From: Aureobasidium sp. EXF-3400 | Lineage: Eukaryota; Ascomycota; Dothideomycetes; Dothideales; Saccotheciaceae | DNA: 64,000 bases | Reading direction: 5' to 3' | Assembly: GCA_024195585.1 (NCBI GenBank) | Contig: SWBL01000214.1 | Span: 1-64,000 of the forward strand | Shown here: piece by piece, positions 1 to 10,546 of the stretch | How positions within the stretch are numbered: the first letter of the stretch is position 1 | Layout: each line of letters begins with the position of its first letter | Made by a program: the position numbers and the translations under genes | Notes under the pieces: model-generated | Database searches by the model: none | Seen by the model: only the letters and a program-made list of their open reading frames with translations | Told to the model about the DNA's origin: nothing

Positions 1-96
1 CTTGTTGGTCTCGAAGTCGAGAGTCAACTTGGGGTAGTAACGCTCAATGATGACCTTGGCGGACTTCTTGACAGTCTTGGTACGAACGCGACCCAT
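1..96 (-). CDS. rps17: 40S ribosomal protein eS17 (RPS17), 5' end only
   Basis: Only the first 32 codons lie in the window; the rest continues past the left edge. The translation starts [14 protein letters not shown] and continues [14 protein letters not shown], which is the strongly conserved N-terminus of eS17, a component of the small cytosolic ribosomal subunit. The ATG is the complement of bases 94-96. No intron is seen in the part present, although fungal ribosomal-protein genes often have one further in. Transcription runs leftward, away from the MRP51 3' end. Identification is by direct recognition of the family N-terminus and is secure despite the truncation. Confidence 0.93.
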   Translation of the reverse strand, partial: MGRVRTKTVKKSAKVIIERYYPKLTLDFETNK

Positions 97-425
97 TTTG
101 GCGGTATGTGTGTTTTGGCGGAAGAGGAGATGACAGAAAAGTGTTCGCGGCGCAACTTCGAAAAGAGAGGGAGAAGTTGGCGGATTTGCGATGGTTGGAA
201 AGTGGTGCTGCCTGCTTCGGTTAATTGCTTGGCGCTCTCGGGTCGTGCACGGTCCGCGTTGACCTCGTCCCTGACTGTGACTTCACTCTGTTCGAGCAGC
301 TTTAATATTCACTGTTCGCATCTTTGACAATATATCATTTTTGCATTCTCATCAAAAGCGGTGCACTGAAGAAATTTCGAAATATTTGTACATATCTATA
401 CAGTCTTTTCATCCCATTCGACTCA
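97..425. other. Intergenic: eS17 promoter and Mrp51 3' flank
   Basis: This gap of about 330 bases lies between the end of the mitochondrial ribosomal gene and the start of eS17, both on the minus strand. Small open frames here have no recognisable family features. It should hold the eS17 promoter and the Mrp51 terminator, but I can point to no specific site. Confidence 0.5.
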
Positions 426-1973
426 TCATTGCTGCTTGGTGCCCTTGGCCAATGCCTCAATCTGCTCCAAGCCAGACTTGTAGTCGGTGTTCTTACGCTC
501 AAAAGGCTGGGGACGCTGTTGGCGCAATCTCTCATCTGGCAACGCAGTACCGTATCTCGCCGGTCTGAAGTGCCCACTGTCGAGGCGCTGCATCTGCCCG
601 CCAGGAACACTTGAGTATGTTGGCTGTTCCTCTTTAATTTCCTTGCCCAACTTGATGTCCACTTGCTGCGAGCTGGCCTCACCAACATCCAGTCTGATAC
701 GACCTGCCTCATCGACATAGGCAGATCTTGGTTGCAGCCAGACCTTGTTGCCACCTGTGAGAGACAAGTCAAGGCGGTGTAGAGGGCCAGGAGTTTCTCT
801 CTGTCCTCTGCCAGTATCCTTGAAACGGCTCTGACCAGGAATTGATCCAGGCTGGATTGATGTGACGAAACCACCAAGACCAACATCAGCCTTGGTGTCT
901 CTGCTACGGTTACCCTCCTTTGTCCGTAGAACACGAGCCTCAACAGGCTCGCGATCATTTTGAGGACCATACTTGGGGTGGTTGTTGACAATGGCGCCGG
1001 TGAGTAAGTAAGAGAGACCAGCTGAGGGGTGAGTTGATGGTGGCCCAGCGTCATTCCTTGTCCTGACGGCGATCTCATTGGCGAGAGCGTTGGTGTTGTT
1101 CTGTCTGGCAGAAGCAGAGGGGAAGGCGGGCAAGTCAAAGAATTCGCGGACCAAGGTTGACAGCTCGGAGCTCAAATCGTGGTGGTTGTCGCGCAGCTCC
1201 TTGATCCACTCATCGAGCTCGCCCTTCTCCATGCGACTCCTAAGTTGCAGTTCAACCTCGAAAGTGTTGGGGTCTGCGTGATCACGCATCAGGGCTTCTT
1301 GGTGCTTGCGCTTCTTGTCCAGCTTGACAGCCTCAAGGAACTTGCGGAACTCGGACTTGTGTTGGCGGACAAGGTTCATAAGGTAACGATCGAATTCCTC
1401 CTCGGTCAAGCTGGTAAGGTGAGGGCCCTGGGTCTTCCATCGTGCCAAAGCAGTTGTTTGGCGATTTCTCTCGTGAAGAGCACGCTCGGCAGTGAAAGTG
1501 GTTTCTTCGGATCCGTGAGGTTTCAGGGTGGTGTTGTCGTAGTCGTTGGTGAAGGCACTAGGGCGTGACTTGTAGGATGTGGAGACAATGCCAGTGCGAG
1601 CGTTGGGCGGCAATGAAAGAGGAATGTTCATGTCCTGCCATTTTGCTAGCGACTGGGTGTGATCGGCGGCGGATTCAAAGTCGGTGATGTGCTCGAGAGT
1701 GTCGATGGCCTTGATACGGAGGTGGGGAGTGTTCTTGGGAATGGCTCTATCGGGGAGAGGACGCTTCAAACCCCAGTCTCCACGAGATCGTGACGAGGCA
1801 GGAGACGAGATGGCCTGGTAGGTAGGGTAGGGTTGAGTGGCCGTGTCGGAGGTGCGCAGGATCTGTCCGGCGGTCGAGCTGGGAATGGGGGCGGCAGGAA
1901 GAGGTGGCGGTAGAGAGAAGAGGCGCGAGTTGCGCAGTAGCCTGCCGGTAGGCGAGTTGATGGCCTTTGACAT
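426..1973 (-). CDS. MRP51: Mitochondrial small-subunit ribosomal protein Mrp51 (bS1m)
   Basis: Single-exon gene of 515 aa. The N-terminus (SPTGRLLRNSRLFSLPPPLP) and the stretches SDTATQPYPTYQAI, SRGDWGLKRPLP and KAIDTLEHITDFESAADHT are the hallmarks of the fungal Mrp51 family, a component of the mitoribosomal small subunit needed for translation of mitochondrial mRNAs in yeast. The ATG at 1973 is chosen because the conserved block begins immediately after it. The C-terminal third is low-complexity and charged (FERKNTDYKSGLEQIEALAKG), as is usual for filamentous fungi. It is divergent from the monopolin gene, with about 400 bases between the starts. A 267-aa open frame overlapping its C-terminal part is a shadow. 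Confidence 0.9.
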   Translation of the reverse strand: MSKAINSPTGRLLRNSRLFSLPPPLPAAPIPSSTAGQILRTSDTATQPYPTYQAISSPASSRSRGDWGLKRPLPDRAIPKNTPHLRIKAIDTLEHITDFESAADHTQSLAKWQDMNIPLSLPPNARTGIVSTSYKSRPSAFTNDYDNTTLKPHGSEETTFTAERALHERNRQTTALARWKTQGPHLTSLTEEEFDRYLMNLVRQHKSEFRKFLEAVKLDKKRKHQEALMRDHADPNTFEVELQLRSRMEKGELDEWIKELRDNHHDLSSELSTLVREFFDLPAFPSASARQNNTNALANEIAVRTRNDAGPPSTHPSAGLSYLLTGAIVNNHPKYGPQNDREPVEARVLRTKEGNRSRDTKADVGLGGFVTSIQPGSIPGQSRFKDTGRGQRETPGPLHRLDLSLTGGNKVWLQPRSAYVDEAGRIRLDVGEASSQQVDIKLGKEIKEEQPTYSSVPGGQMQRLDSGHFRPARYGTALPDERLRQQRPQPFERKNTDYKSGLEQIEALAKGTKQQ

Positions 1974-2382
1974 GACTGCGACAATCGCCCACTACACAAT
2001 TCGACGACTTGGACTTTCTAAACAGCCCAGAAATCCGTCCTCAGTCTCTCCCGATCGCCGCAAATGCCAAGATTTTGGGTCATGTGATTTGCATGCTCTC
2101 GAGTCCATTCTTCCTGCTTTGACAAGAAACATATCACTCTGGGGCGGTGTTCATGTCTGGATAGAGGTCATATTATAGTTTGCTTTACGCATGTTTGTAT
2201 GCGACCAAGACTGAAGTGGTAGATGGAATAGGAGAAAGTCTCGTTGGCAGACTCGACGCAGTGAATTGAGCTTCGAGGCAGTTGGTGCTTCCTGACTTGC
2301 GGGGCGCGCGTGCTCGTGCTTGCCGTAAACAAAACAATCGCCTGCCTTGCATTTCGCGACAAAAGTCGTCGCATCGCCCATC
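1974..2382. other. Divergent promoter region Mrp51 / Csm1
   Basis: About 410 bases separate two divergent start codons. The sequence is of mixed composition with no recognised element; both promoters must lie here. Confidence 0.5.
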
Positions 2383-4056
2383 ATGCCTTCCAAATCTGTC
2401 GCTACCAAACCACCTGCTTCTGGCTCTGAGGACGAGATTGGCGCATCCGATCGGGAAAATTCGCGACCCGCTCCTCCCAAGATCAACCGCACTGTCGTCA
2501 AGAAACCAGTCAAGAAGGCCACCACAACCGCGACCAAGAAGACCACCACCAAATCAAAAGCCGCGAAAGAGCCAGTTGACCCACCCGATGCTAGCGACGC
2601 CGATGAACCTGAGCCCGCCATGGAGCCTGCGCCAAAGCCCAAGCAAAGGAAAAGAGTCTTGAAGAAGGATGTCGTCGCAAAGAATCCTGCGCCTGTTCCT
2701 GATCCCGAAACTGTACCTGAACCAGACGCTGAACCTGCGCCCGCACCACTCAAGAAGACGACAAAGTCTACCAAGGCCAAAACGACAGACGCCCAACTTG
2801 ACCAGGATAAGCCACTCGCAAAGCCAAAGACAAAGACCAAGCGCGCTCCTTCTCCTGAGCCTGCCCCAATAATCCCAGAGACACAGCCCGAACCTACAGA
2901 AATAGATCAATCCCTAGTCGAGGAGGAGCCTCCAGCCGATCTTATGGACATTGATAGAGAGCCCTTGACCGCCCCTCCACCAAAGACACACTCACGGCAG
3001 CGTTCCGCTTCAATACAACGACAAGCTGCTCCTGGTGCTGTCTATTCACGCGCCCGTTCAACTTCAAGACAACCAGGCACATATTCGCGAGGACGAAGTG
3101 CTAGCGACACGGAACGAAGAGTCGCAGAGTCAGAAGCAAACCGTAGATTGGCAGACATGACCAAAAAGTACGAGGAAATGCGAATGAAGTACGACTCGTT
3201 GATTGAGCTGGGTCCAAAGGCCGCAGAGGCAAACTTTGAGCGCTTGAAGAAGGCAACAGACCAGAAAGCAAAAGGTAAGTTACATTCTTGACACCCCGGG
3301 AGCCTCGACTGACCACACCTCACGCAGACGCAAACGATTTGATCGCATCTTTGAAGAAAGAACTTGCCGAGATCCGCAAAACATCCTCAGCAACCATCAC
3401 CGAATCTGCAAAACTCCAATCTCAGGTTGCAGCCCTGACAGCAGAGAACGAAAAATTGAAAGAAGAGCACAAAGCCACCACGACGAGTCTCACAGAGTCG
3501 CAAAACGAGTGCAAGGCTTTGACCGCCAAACTCGAAGCCGCGCGAAAATCGAATGCAGCAAGCGACAAAGTACCTGGGTCTGCAGTCAAGAAGATCGAAC
3601 ACGGAAAGTCTCATGGCGCAAGTGCAGAAAGCGTCAAGGAGAATGCATTGAAGGAAGAATTGTACCGCGACTTGACAGGTCTGATCATCACAAGCGTGAA
3701 ACGCAAGGATAGCGAGGACGAATACAGCTGCATCCAGACTGGTCGCAATGGCAGTAAGTTTCAGTCCTTCCTCTTTATTTCCAGTTCTCCACTGACGACT
3801 TCTAGCTCTACACTTCCACCTGACTATTGCCACCGACGAAGCCATCACAAATCCAAAAACACCATCAGGACTTAGCTATGAAGACACCGAGTTTGCATAT
3901 GAACCTTTGTTGGATGCCAACAGAGATGCAGATTTGATGGACATACTGCCTGATTATCTCACAGAAGAGATTTGCTTCCCACGGAATCATGCAGTCAAAT
4001 TCTATACCAAAGTTGTTGAAAGCATGACCAAGAGGGTGGTTGTCGATGAGGACTGA
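2383..4056 (+). CDS. Monopolin complex subunit Csm1/Pcs1 homologue
   Basis: Three exons: 2383-3274, 3328-3753 and 3806-4056, giving 522 aa. Both introns (53 and 52 nt) begin GTAAGT. Residues 1-250 are basic, Pro/Ala-rich and disordered, with KKTTTKSKA-like tracts. A coiled coil follows (RRLADMTKKYEEMRMKYDSL into exon 2, with TAENEKLKEEHK). The C-terminal globular domain contains LKEELYRDLTGLI, CIQTGRNGTLHF and DLMDILPDYLTEEICFPR, which is the Csm1/Pcs1 fold. In yeasts this protein works with Lrs4/Mde4 at kinetochores and rDNA to keep sister attachments co-oriented or to suppress merotelic attachment. The join at 3753/3806 restores the conserved GRNGTLHFHL run, which supports the intron. The ATG at 2383 is the first in-frame Met. 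The protein is longer than the yeast forms because of its disordered N-terminus. Confidence 0.88.
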
Positions 4057-4695
4057 ATGGGATGAGGAGGAGGAGGAGGAGGAGGAGGTGGTGGTGGTGG
4101 TGATGGAGAACGGGTGTTCACAAAGTGATGATGGGCAGGCTTCGACGATTGTTCTTTTTTCTTTACTTTTTGTCCTTTTCCTTTTCTGCGCTCTTGCGTT
4201 TCTTGATACCACCTACTTTCTTGTTTTCTTGTCGGAATTACACGCAGTCACTTGAGCTCTAATGACCTCTTCTTGATGCTGTCATCTTAGGTACCACCAA
4301 AAGAAAGTCTGCCGTTTGCTCCGTTCTTGTGTCTGCTTGTCGTAGGGTATTGTGTCGTGGGTCAGGTCTGCTGTCTTCGTGCGATCTCATACTCCGATAT
4401 CTAATGGAGAGTCGCCCGAAGTAGCAGCAATACTTTACACAATCCTATGAAACATTTAGGCGTGTCCGAGAGGGTTCAATAAAAAGACCGTTTGGTAATT
4501 CCTGCTCTGGTTGTTGAAATTAAGGTACGGTGAAATTATGGCCAGGGTGGTATGATCGACGACTGGAACTCGCATTTTTTTTCTTTCTGGAAACAGCAGT
4601 CTAAAGCTTGATAAATGGGATATTGTTCTTCCCCAGTCCATAAATTCAAGTTGACAGTAAGATGAATGGATGGTAACAAGATAGTTAAGCATTTC
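4057..4695. other. Convergent intergenic region
   Basis: This is the 3' flank of two convergent genes (Csm1/Pcs1 on plus, Rtr1 on minus). Apart from the trinucleotide repeat it contains pyrimidine-rich runs and no convincing gene. Confidence 0.5.
4064..4102 (+). repeat. GAG/GTG trinucleotide microsatellite in 3' UTR
   Basis: A run of GAG triplets passes directly into a run of GTG triplets, beginning eight bases after the stop codon of the Csm1/Pcs1 gene. It is seen directly and lies outside the coding region. Confidence 0.9.
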
Positions 4696-5568
4696 TCAAT
4701 CATCTTCTTGATCACTATCTGCATCTTCAGATTCTATGGTGATATGGTTTCCTTGCTGCACGCCCCGTGGTTGATAGCCTTCGATCAGGTTATGTATATC
4801 GCTGTCTGCGAACGAGGTTTGAGTGGGCGGCATGACAGAAGATATGATGTTGTTTTCTTGCACTTGTGCCTTTAGCACTTTGTCCATCTTTGCATCTGCC
4901 ACTTTGTCGATTTCGCCTCTTTCGTAGGCTAGATCTCGCGAGTTGGATGCGGGGGTCGGTTTTGGTCGTACGGGCAGTTGTGTTTGTGCTGGAGTTGGTG
5001 GTTTCGCTGCTGCTGTTCCTCCGCCGCCATACAACACCAAAGGATTCCTGTCTCCTGCTCTACGTTCCCAAGCCGGAGTCTCCGAGAGTTGAGCTTTGAC
5101 GTACAAAGCCTTTCTAGCACAATCATCCGAACACCAGTTTTCCACTCCTCTGCCCTTTTGCCATGGGGCCTTTGCAACTGCCTTCCTGGGTGCATTGGCA
5201 CATAAAGTGTACCCACAACGTCCGTTTACATGTCTCTCCTCAATCAAAGCATCATAATCCGAAGGCTGGAACTGCCTCAAAAACTCCAGAAAAGCCTTGG
5301 TTTCGGAAGCGGAAGCAGTGGCGTCGGCAGGGTAGTCGGAGAGTTCTTCAATGTAGTCTAAGTTTTTTGCGAGGATGGCTTTTTGTTCTTGGATCAGGTG
5401 GGCGTGTTGGATTGCGGTTTCGAGGCGTTTGCGCTCGGCGTCTGATTTTGGTCTTATTTTGAGGTCGGTGTCGGGAGGGAGTAGGGAAGAGGTGGTGTCC
5501 AGGGGTGATGAGGTGTGAGAAGAGGACTTTTTTAGGATTGATTTTGGTTGGGGTTGTGAGGTTGACAT
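4696..5568 (-). CDS. RNA polymerase II CTD phosphatase Rtr1/RPAP2 family
   Basis: Single exon, 290 aa. The central zinc-binding module reads RCGYTLC and then NWCSDDCARKALYVKAQL, giving the two cysteine pairs that define the Rtr1/RPAP2 family; the helix before it (FLEFLRQFQPSDYDALIEER) also fits. Family members dephosphorylate Ser5 of the polymerase II CTD during the initiation-to-elongation transition and help import of the polymerase. The N-terminus (MSTSQPQPKSILKKSSSHTS) is disordered, and the C-terminus ends in an acidic stretch (ESEDADSDQEDD). The start codon is the complement of 5566-5568, with Bbc1 starting 361 bases away on the other strand. Length is typical for filamentous fungi. Confidence 0.87.
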   Translation of the reverse strand: MSTSQPQPKSILKKSSSHTSSPLDTTSSLLPPDTDLKIRPKSDAERKRLETAIQHAHLIQEQKAILAKNLDYIEELSDYPADATASASETKAFLEFLRQFQPSDYDALIEERHVNGRCGYTLCANAPRKAVAKAPWQKGRGVENWCSDDCARKALYVKAQLSETPAWERRAGDRNPLVLYGGGGTAAAKPPTPAQTQLPVRPKPTPASNSRDLAYERGEIDKVADAKMDKVLKAQVQENNIISSVMPPTQTSFADSDIHNLIEGYQPRGVQQGNHITIESEDADSDQEDD

Positions 5569-5929
5569 TTTGGCGATGACTGGAGTGAAAGGGCGTAAGT
5601 TTCTGATGTTTTTGTGTGGTGGAATGGTATATTGGGTGGTATGGAAAGACGGCGGCGACGACGTGGATATAAAATCATGTCGGGAGTCACAAGAAGTGTG
5701 GCTGTTTGTGGCGTTTAGTGTTGTGGCTTTGGATCTGAGACGTGGAGAGTCTCATTCGTTCACGCCAAGAACATGACGAAGGCGCGGAAACAAGAGACGC
5801 CGGCCAGTCCGTCCGACTAGAGGCTGGACAACCCCGTCGTCGACAGCTACACAAGACGTACCTCGTTTCTCTAAACACACATCCGCCAATTCACCTCTAC
5901 AACACCAGGCGACAGGCAGCTCCACCGCC
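5569..5929. other. Divergent promoter region Rtr1 / Bbc1
   Basis: 361 bases separate the divergent starts. The Bbc1-proximal side is rich in CACC and CCAGGC runs. No specific binding site is recognised. Confidence 0.45.
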
Positions 5930-8900
5930 ATGTCAGCCCCGCCGTTCAAGGTCAAGGCCGTCTACGAGTATGCCAGCCCGCACGAAGACGACCTCCCCTT
6001 CCCCGAAGGCCAGATCATCACCGTCGTAGCTCTGGAAGACGCCGACTGGTACGAGGGCCAGTACACCGATGCCTCAGGCAACAAACACTCGGGTCTGTTT
6101 CCCAAGAACTTTGTCGAGCGCTACGAACCTGAGATCCCTTCACGACCTGCCAGACGCCCTGTTTCAGAGATCCGCTCTCCACCACCACAACCTCCTGTCT
6201 CAGGACCTGCACCCGGTGCTTTCCCTGAGGAAGCTGATGAGGACGATGACGATGATAGCTTTGCCGAGCCTCCTCCAGTCCCTGCTCAATCAAAGTCGGT
6301 GATCGAGCCTGAAGCTGCTCCAGCTCCGCTTCCTCCTCGCGACCTTTCTCCTCCCCCGCCTGTGAGACAGACTGCTCCTCCTCCACCAGCTCAGGAACCT
6401 GTCAGATCACTCCCTCCCCAGGTAGAGCCGGCGGCTACTCGCGAAACGATCAAGTCTCCTCCACCTGCACCCAAGCCAGCTCCCTCAGATCCCGTCAAGT
6501 CGGAACCTGTCAAGGCCGAGCCTCTTAAGAAGGAGCCTCCGCCAGTGAGCAGCAAGCCCAGTTCATTCAGAGACCGCATTGCCGCATTCAACAATGCAGG
6601 AGCAGCGCCTGTCGCTCCCTTCAAGCCCGCCGCGCCTACCTTCGTCAAGAAGCCATTCGTTGCACCTCCTCCGAGCAAGAACGCCTACATCCCTCCACCC
6701 AAAGCCGAGCCTGTACAGAAAGTCTACAGAAGAGAAGAGGATCCAGATATCCAGAAAGAGCAAGCTCAAGCAGATGAGAATGCCGCAAAGGCCGGTCTCT
6801 TGCCTTCAGACCATCCACAATCCCCTACTGGTGAAGAGGATGAGGATCAACCCAAGCCTCAGAGTCTGAAGGAGAGAATCGCAATGTTGCAGAAACAGCA
6901 GATGGAGCAAGCAGCGCGAAGAGCCGACGTTAGCGACAAGCCAAAGCCCAAGAAGCCCGTCAAGAAGCATACAGATGAGTCGACAGAGTCTGCTGCTCCT
7001 CCCCCGGTTCCGCAAGCACATGTGCCAGTTGCTGAAGAGGAGGATAATTTGGTCCATGCAGAACAGCCAGAGCGCCATGTTCGCCAATCGTTGGACCAAT
7101 CTCGCGAGCGCGAACGTACTCGTGGCGCTTCTGCTCGTGGAGTGTCCCGTGAACCAGCATTACCTATCGCTGGCCATGAGATGTTGAGCGACTCCAACGA
7201 CGCCGACATGTCAGGCGCTGGAGAGGTCACAGAAGAAAACGACGTTGACAGCGACTCTACACAACCCGCCAGAAGATCCATGCAATCTCAACGGGTACCA
7301 GCAGCTCCAGTCCAAGAAGCAGACGTTGGCGAACAACAAGACACAACCGAGGATGACGAGAGTGAAGAGGATGAGATGGATGCTGAGACACGCCGCCGTA
7401 TGGAACTGAGAGAGCGTATGGCCAAGATGAGCGGTGGCATGGGCATGGCAGGCATGTTCGGAGCTCCTGCTGGCATGCCCGGTATGATGGCACCTGCTCC
7501 TCCCAAGCCCAAGAAGACCAAGGAGCCCGAGCACGATGAAGCAGCCGTACCTGCTCCCGCCCAAGCACCTCGTGTGCCTGTCATTCCTATTCCTGGTATG
7601 CAGACAGTGCGTAGTCCCGAGGTTGAAGACAGACAGCTTGCGGTTGAGAAAGAGCCCGAGCACGACACTTCGATTACGAGCGAGAGGGAACCTTTGACCG
7701 TGCCAGATGTCGAGGACGTCAAACCTCAGCCACCACCACACATCGAGCCTGTACACCGTGTTCCGCCGATCCCGCATGGTAAGTGTGCTGCATCAAATGA
7801 GATCGGGAACAAGAAGCTGATTGTTCAACAGAGCGTCCTCTAGCGTCACCGACCAGCGAACGCGCGCCCCCACCACCGATTCCTGGTGCTCGCCCTGTGC
7901 CTGTGCCGCCAGCCCCTGAGAGTGAGTACTGCCATGTTTTTAGTGCAATGACTTATCTGACACTGTTATAGGCCGTCCTGTACCTCCTCCACCACCTCCA
8001 GTAGATACTCAGATGGACCCCACCGAAGGCGAAGAATCGGATGACGAGCGGTCTTTGGCTCCCACAAGACAGTCAACAGACATGCCTCGAGGCGTTCCTC
8101 CACCTGTTCCCAGACCAGAGGCTAACCGCTCACCATCTATGGGATCGACAAAGCGTGCTTCGACCTTTGGCAGCCTAGATGCCATGTCGCCTACTTCACC
8201 TGTCACTCCTGCCTCTGAAAAAAGACAGAGTCGCATTCCTCCAATCCCTGGCACTTTGTCAACTCCCTCTCAAGCTCGCGCTCCTCCTCCACCTCCACCG
8301 ACTGGTGCTCCTCAACTTCCTCCCATCATTCCGAGCGCTCCTTTGGGCGAGCCTGATGAAGGCGAAAGTGAATACGAAGGCGATTACGACACCGACATTG
8401 CATCTAGTGTCAATCACAAGGATGCTTTGAAGTCGCATGCTAGAGATTCGAGCATCGAGGAAGTAGATGTGCCTGCTGCTGCCCCTCGTGCCGTTCCTCC
8501 TCCACCTCCAACTCAACCTCCACCAACCAGAGCCTCGATTGACGCTCCTCGTGTTGCCCCTCCACCTGTTCCAGTCCATGCACCTGCCCCGGTCGAACAA
8601 TACGAGGACGACGAGGACGACTATCAAGAACCTCCTCGTGCTCTTCCTATTCGTGCTGTGCCACCACCTCCACCCACCGCACCAGCTCCAGTTCCTATCC
8701 AGCAGGAGTATGCGGGCGACAGCTCGGATGACTTATACGACGCACCACCTCCTCGTCAATCAATGGACCGTCCACCCCCACCACCACCGGTTGATCAAGA
8801 CCGTGCTGCACCGTTGCCTCCTTCTCAACCACCACAAGTTGCTCGAACAGCAACTCACCAGTCTCGCCAATCACTTGATGTCAGTCGTCCATCAATGAAC

Positions 8901-9713
8901 ATGCGTCGTAGTATGGATGTTGGTAGACCTCCTCAAGATGGCCATATTGCTACAGATATCGACCTGGCGGAAAGCACTCTCTGGTGGGCACAACCCAACA
9001 CTCCTCCACCAGTCTTTCAAAACCGAAGCGATATCCTGTTCGAGGTTGAGGAGAGCGTCACGCAAAGACGCGGCGGCAGAACTGCAATCACAAAAGACGT
9101 TTACATTTTGTTCATCGACTACAGCCAAACCGTCATCACAGCTCGCTACGACGGCCAGAACCCTCAAGAGGTGTCCTTCGAACAGAGACACGAACCACCT
9201 CCACCACGTCTCCGTCAAGACCAACTCGAAACCGCATGGCAGAAGTACGGCGCGCGCATGTCGGAAGCTGCAGCCACGAAAAAGGACAACGTCGTTGGTG
9301 ACGGCTCCCCCAACGCCCTCGTTCTCGACCTCCTCAAACCCTTCAACGACGCACTCAGACCTGTGGGTACGAGAGCTTACGGCGCCCTCGTCTACGCCAA
9401 CCTCGCCAACGCCTCGGTGCAGCAATTCGACGAGATACGTCCTGGCGACATCATCACCCTGCGCAATGCAAAGCTGCAAGGCAAACACGGCGCCATGCAT
9501 AAATCATATGCCATGGATGTCGGTATGGGCGTGCATTCCCATGTCGCTGTTGTGGTTGATTGGGATGGTACGAAGAAGAAGGTACGCGCTTGGGAGCAAG
9601 GGAGAGAGAAACAGAAGATCAGGATGGAGAGTTTCAGACTTGGAGATTTGAGGAGTGGCGAGGTTAGGGTGTGGAGAGTTGTCGGGAGGGAGTGGGTTGG
9701 TTGGGATTCGTGA
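5930..9713 (+). CDS. BBC1: SH3-domain actin patch protein Bbc1 (Mti1)
   Basis: Exons 5930-7778, 7832-7921 and 7972-9713; 1226 aa. Residues about 5-68 form an SH3 domain (VKAVYEYASPHEDDLPF, WYEGQY, GLFPKNFVERY). A very long Pro-rich, low-complexity middle (PPPPPTGAP-like tracts plus acidic patches) follows. The last 250 residues form the conserved Bbc1/Aim3 C-terminal domain with a cysteine-proteinase-like fold: LWWAQPNTPPPVFQNRSDIL, VYILFIDYSQTVITARYDG, RPGDIITLRNAKLQGKHG, HSHVAVVVDWDGTKKKVRAW. In yeast Bbc1 tunes type I myosin and Las17/WASP at endocytic sites. The intron joins keep the Pro-rich frame open and use GTAAGT and GTGAGT donors. Many other open frames in this interval arise from base bias in the Pro codons. 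Confidence 0.88.
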
Positions 9714-10546
9714 AGCAAGCAAGGTGTGTTACTTGTGCAAAGGGTAGAGTTGAGATGAAGTGGTGTGGTTTTTTTTCCTGTAACATTGCTGGCATTGCGG
9801 CGTTTCTTTTTTTTCTTGTCTTTTTGTACATGATGCACATTTTTCTCTCGTTGTCTGAGTGGGTTTGTTGTATGAACCTCTGCTTGTACTGCTCATCCCT
9901 GTCGTTTGGATTTGTATAGTACTTGCTGATGTACTTCGGTATCAATCCATGTCACTTCTATATCCGAGACGGTCAGAAGAGAGAAGCGGTTGGTGTAGGC
10001 CTGATCATCATGCTCTTCCCTGCCCCTGTACATCGCGGTGATTGAACTTCATCTCCAAGATGGCAGACCTTGACTTTGTCAACTGATGGAATGCAGGATA
10101 CTTTGGTTGTGCAATAGTCCTCCACAGAGATTCGAGCATCTGTAGGTTGTTTCCTTTCTTCAACTTTCGACTGTCCTGTCACCCTCCAAGGGAGCGTCTA
10201 GTCTATCGTGGTTTCCTCATCCCCATGCTTCACTTTTCAAACCATCGCAATGCACAATATTATGATCGCAGGACTCTTTTGCATTGAGAGCTTGCATTTT
10301 GCACACTCTCTCTGGATCAAGACCAGTCTTGAAAACGTTCCTGAATTCTTACAGCTGCAAGTATCTGTATGAGCCCATGGGGAGAGAACGTAGTTTCCAA
10401 AAGTGATTGACTTTGGTTTTCACATGGAATTGTCGTCACATGTCAAGCTCAAACAACCTCATCTCTTCTACCTTACTTTATCAAAATGTCCTTCTTTCTT
10501 TCATCTTCATCACTTTCATCATCTATCTTTCTATCCTCCAGCTATT
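9714..10546. other. Intergenic, no gene seen
   Basis: 833 bases between Bbc1 and the unknown gene at 10547. Several T-rich runs follow the Bbc1 stop (probable 3' UTR). A pyrimidine-rich leader with CATCTTCATCACTTTCATC-type tracts lies just before 10547, which is usual before fungal start codons. No protein family is recognised. Confidence 0.45.

Noticed and set aside
335..1138. 267-codon minus-strand open frame
   Set aside because: It overlaps Mrp51 in another frame, has Ser/Arg/Leu-rich shadow composition and no family feature.
2151..2840. 229-codon minus-strand open frame
   Set aside because: Antisense of the Ala/Pro/Lys-rich N-terminus of Csm1/Pcs1; its G/S/A-rich content is a codon-bias artefact.
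4064..4102. Possible CRISPR-like or regulatory repeat
   Set aside because: It is a simple trinucleotide microsatellite in a 3' UTR, with no spacers.
8892..9500. 202-codon minus-strand open frame
   Set aside because: Antisense to the conserved Bbc1 C-terminal domain, no recognisable protein.
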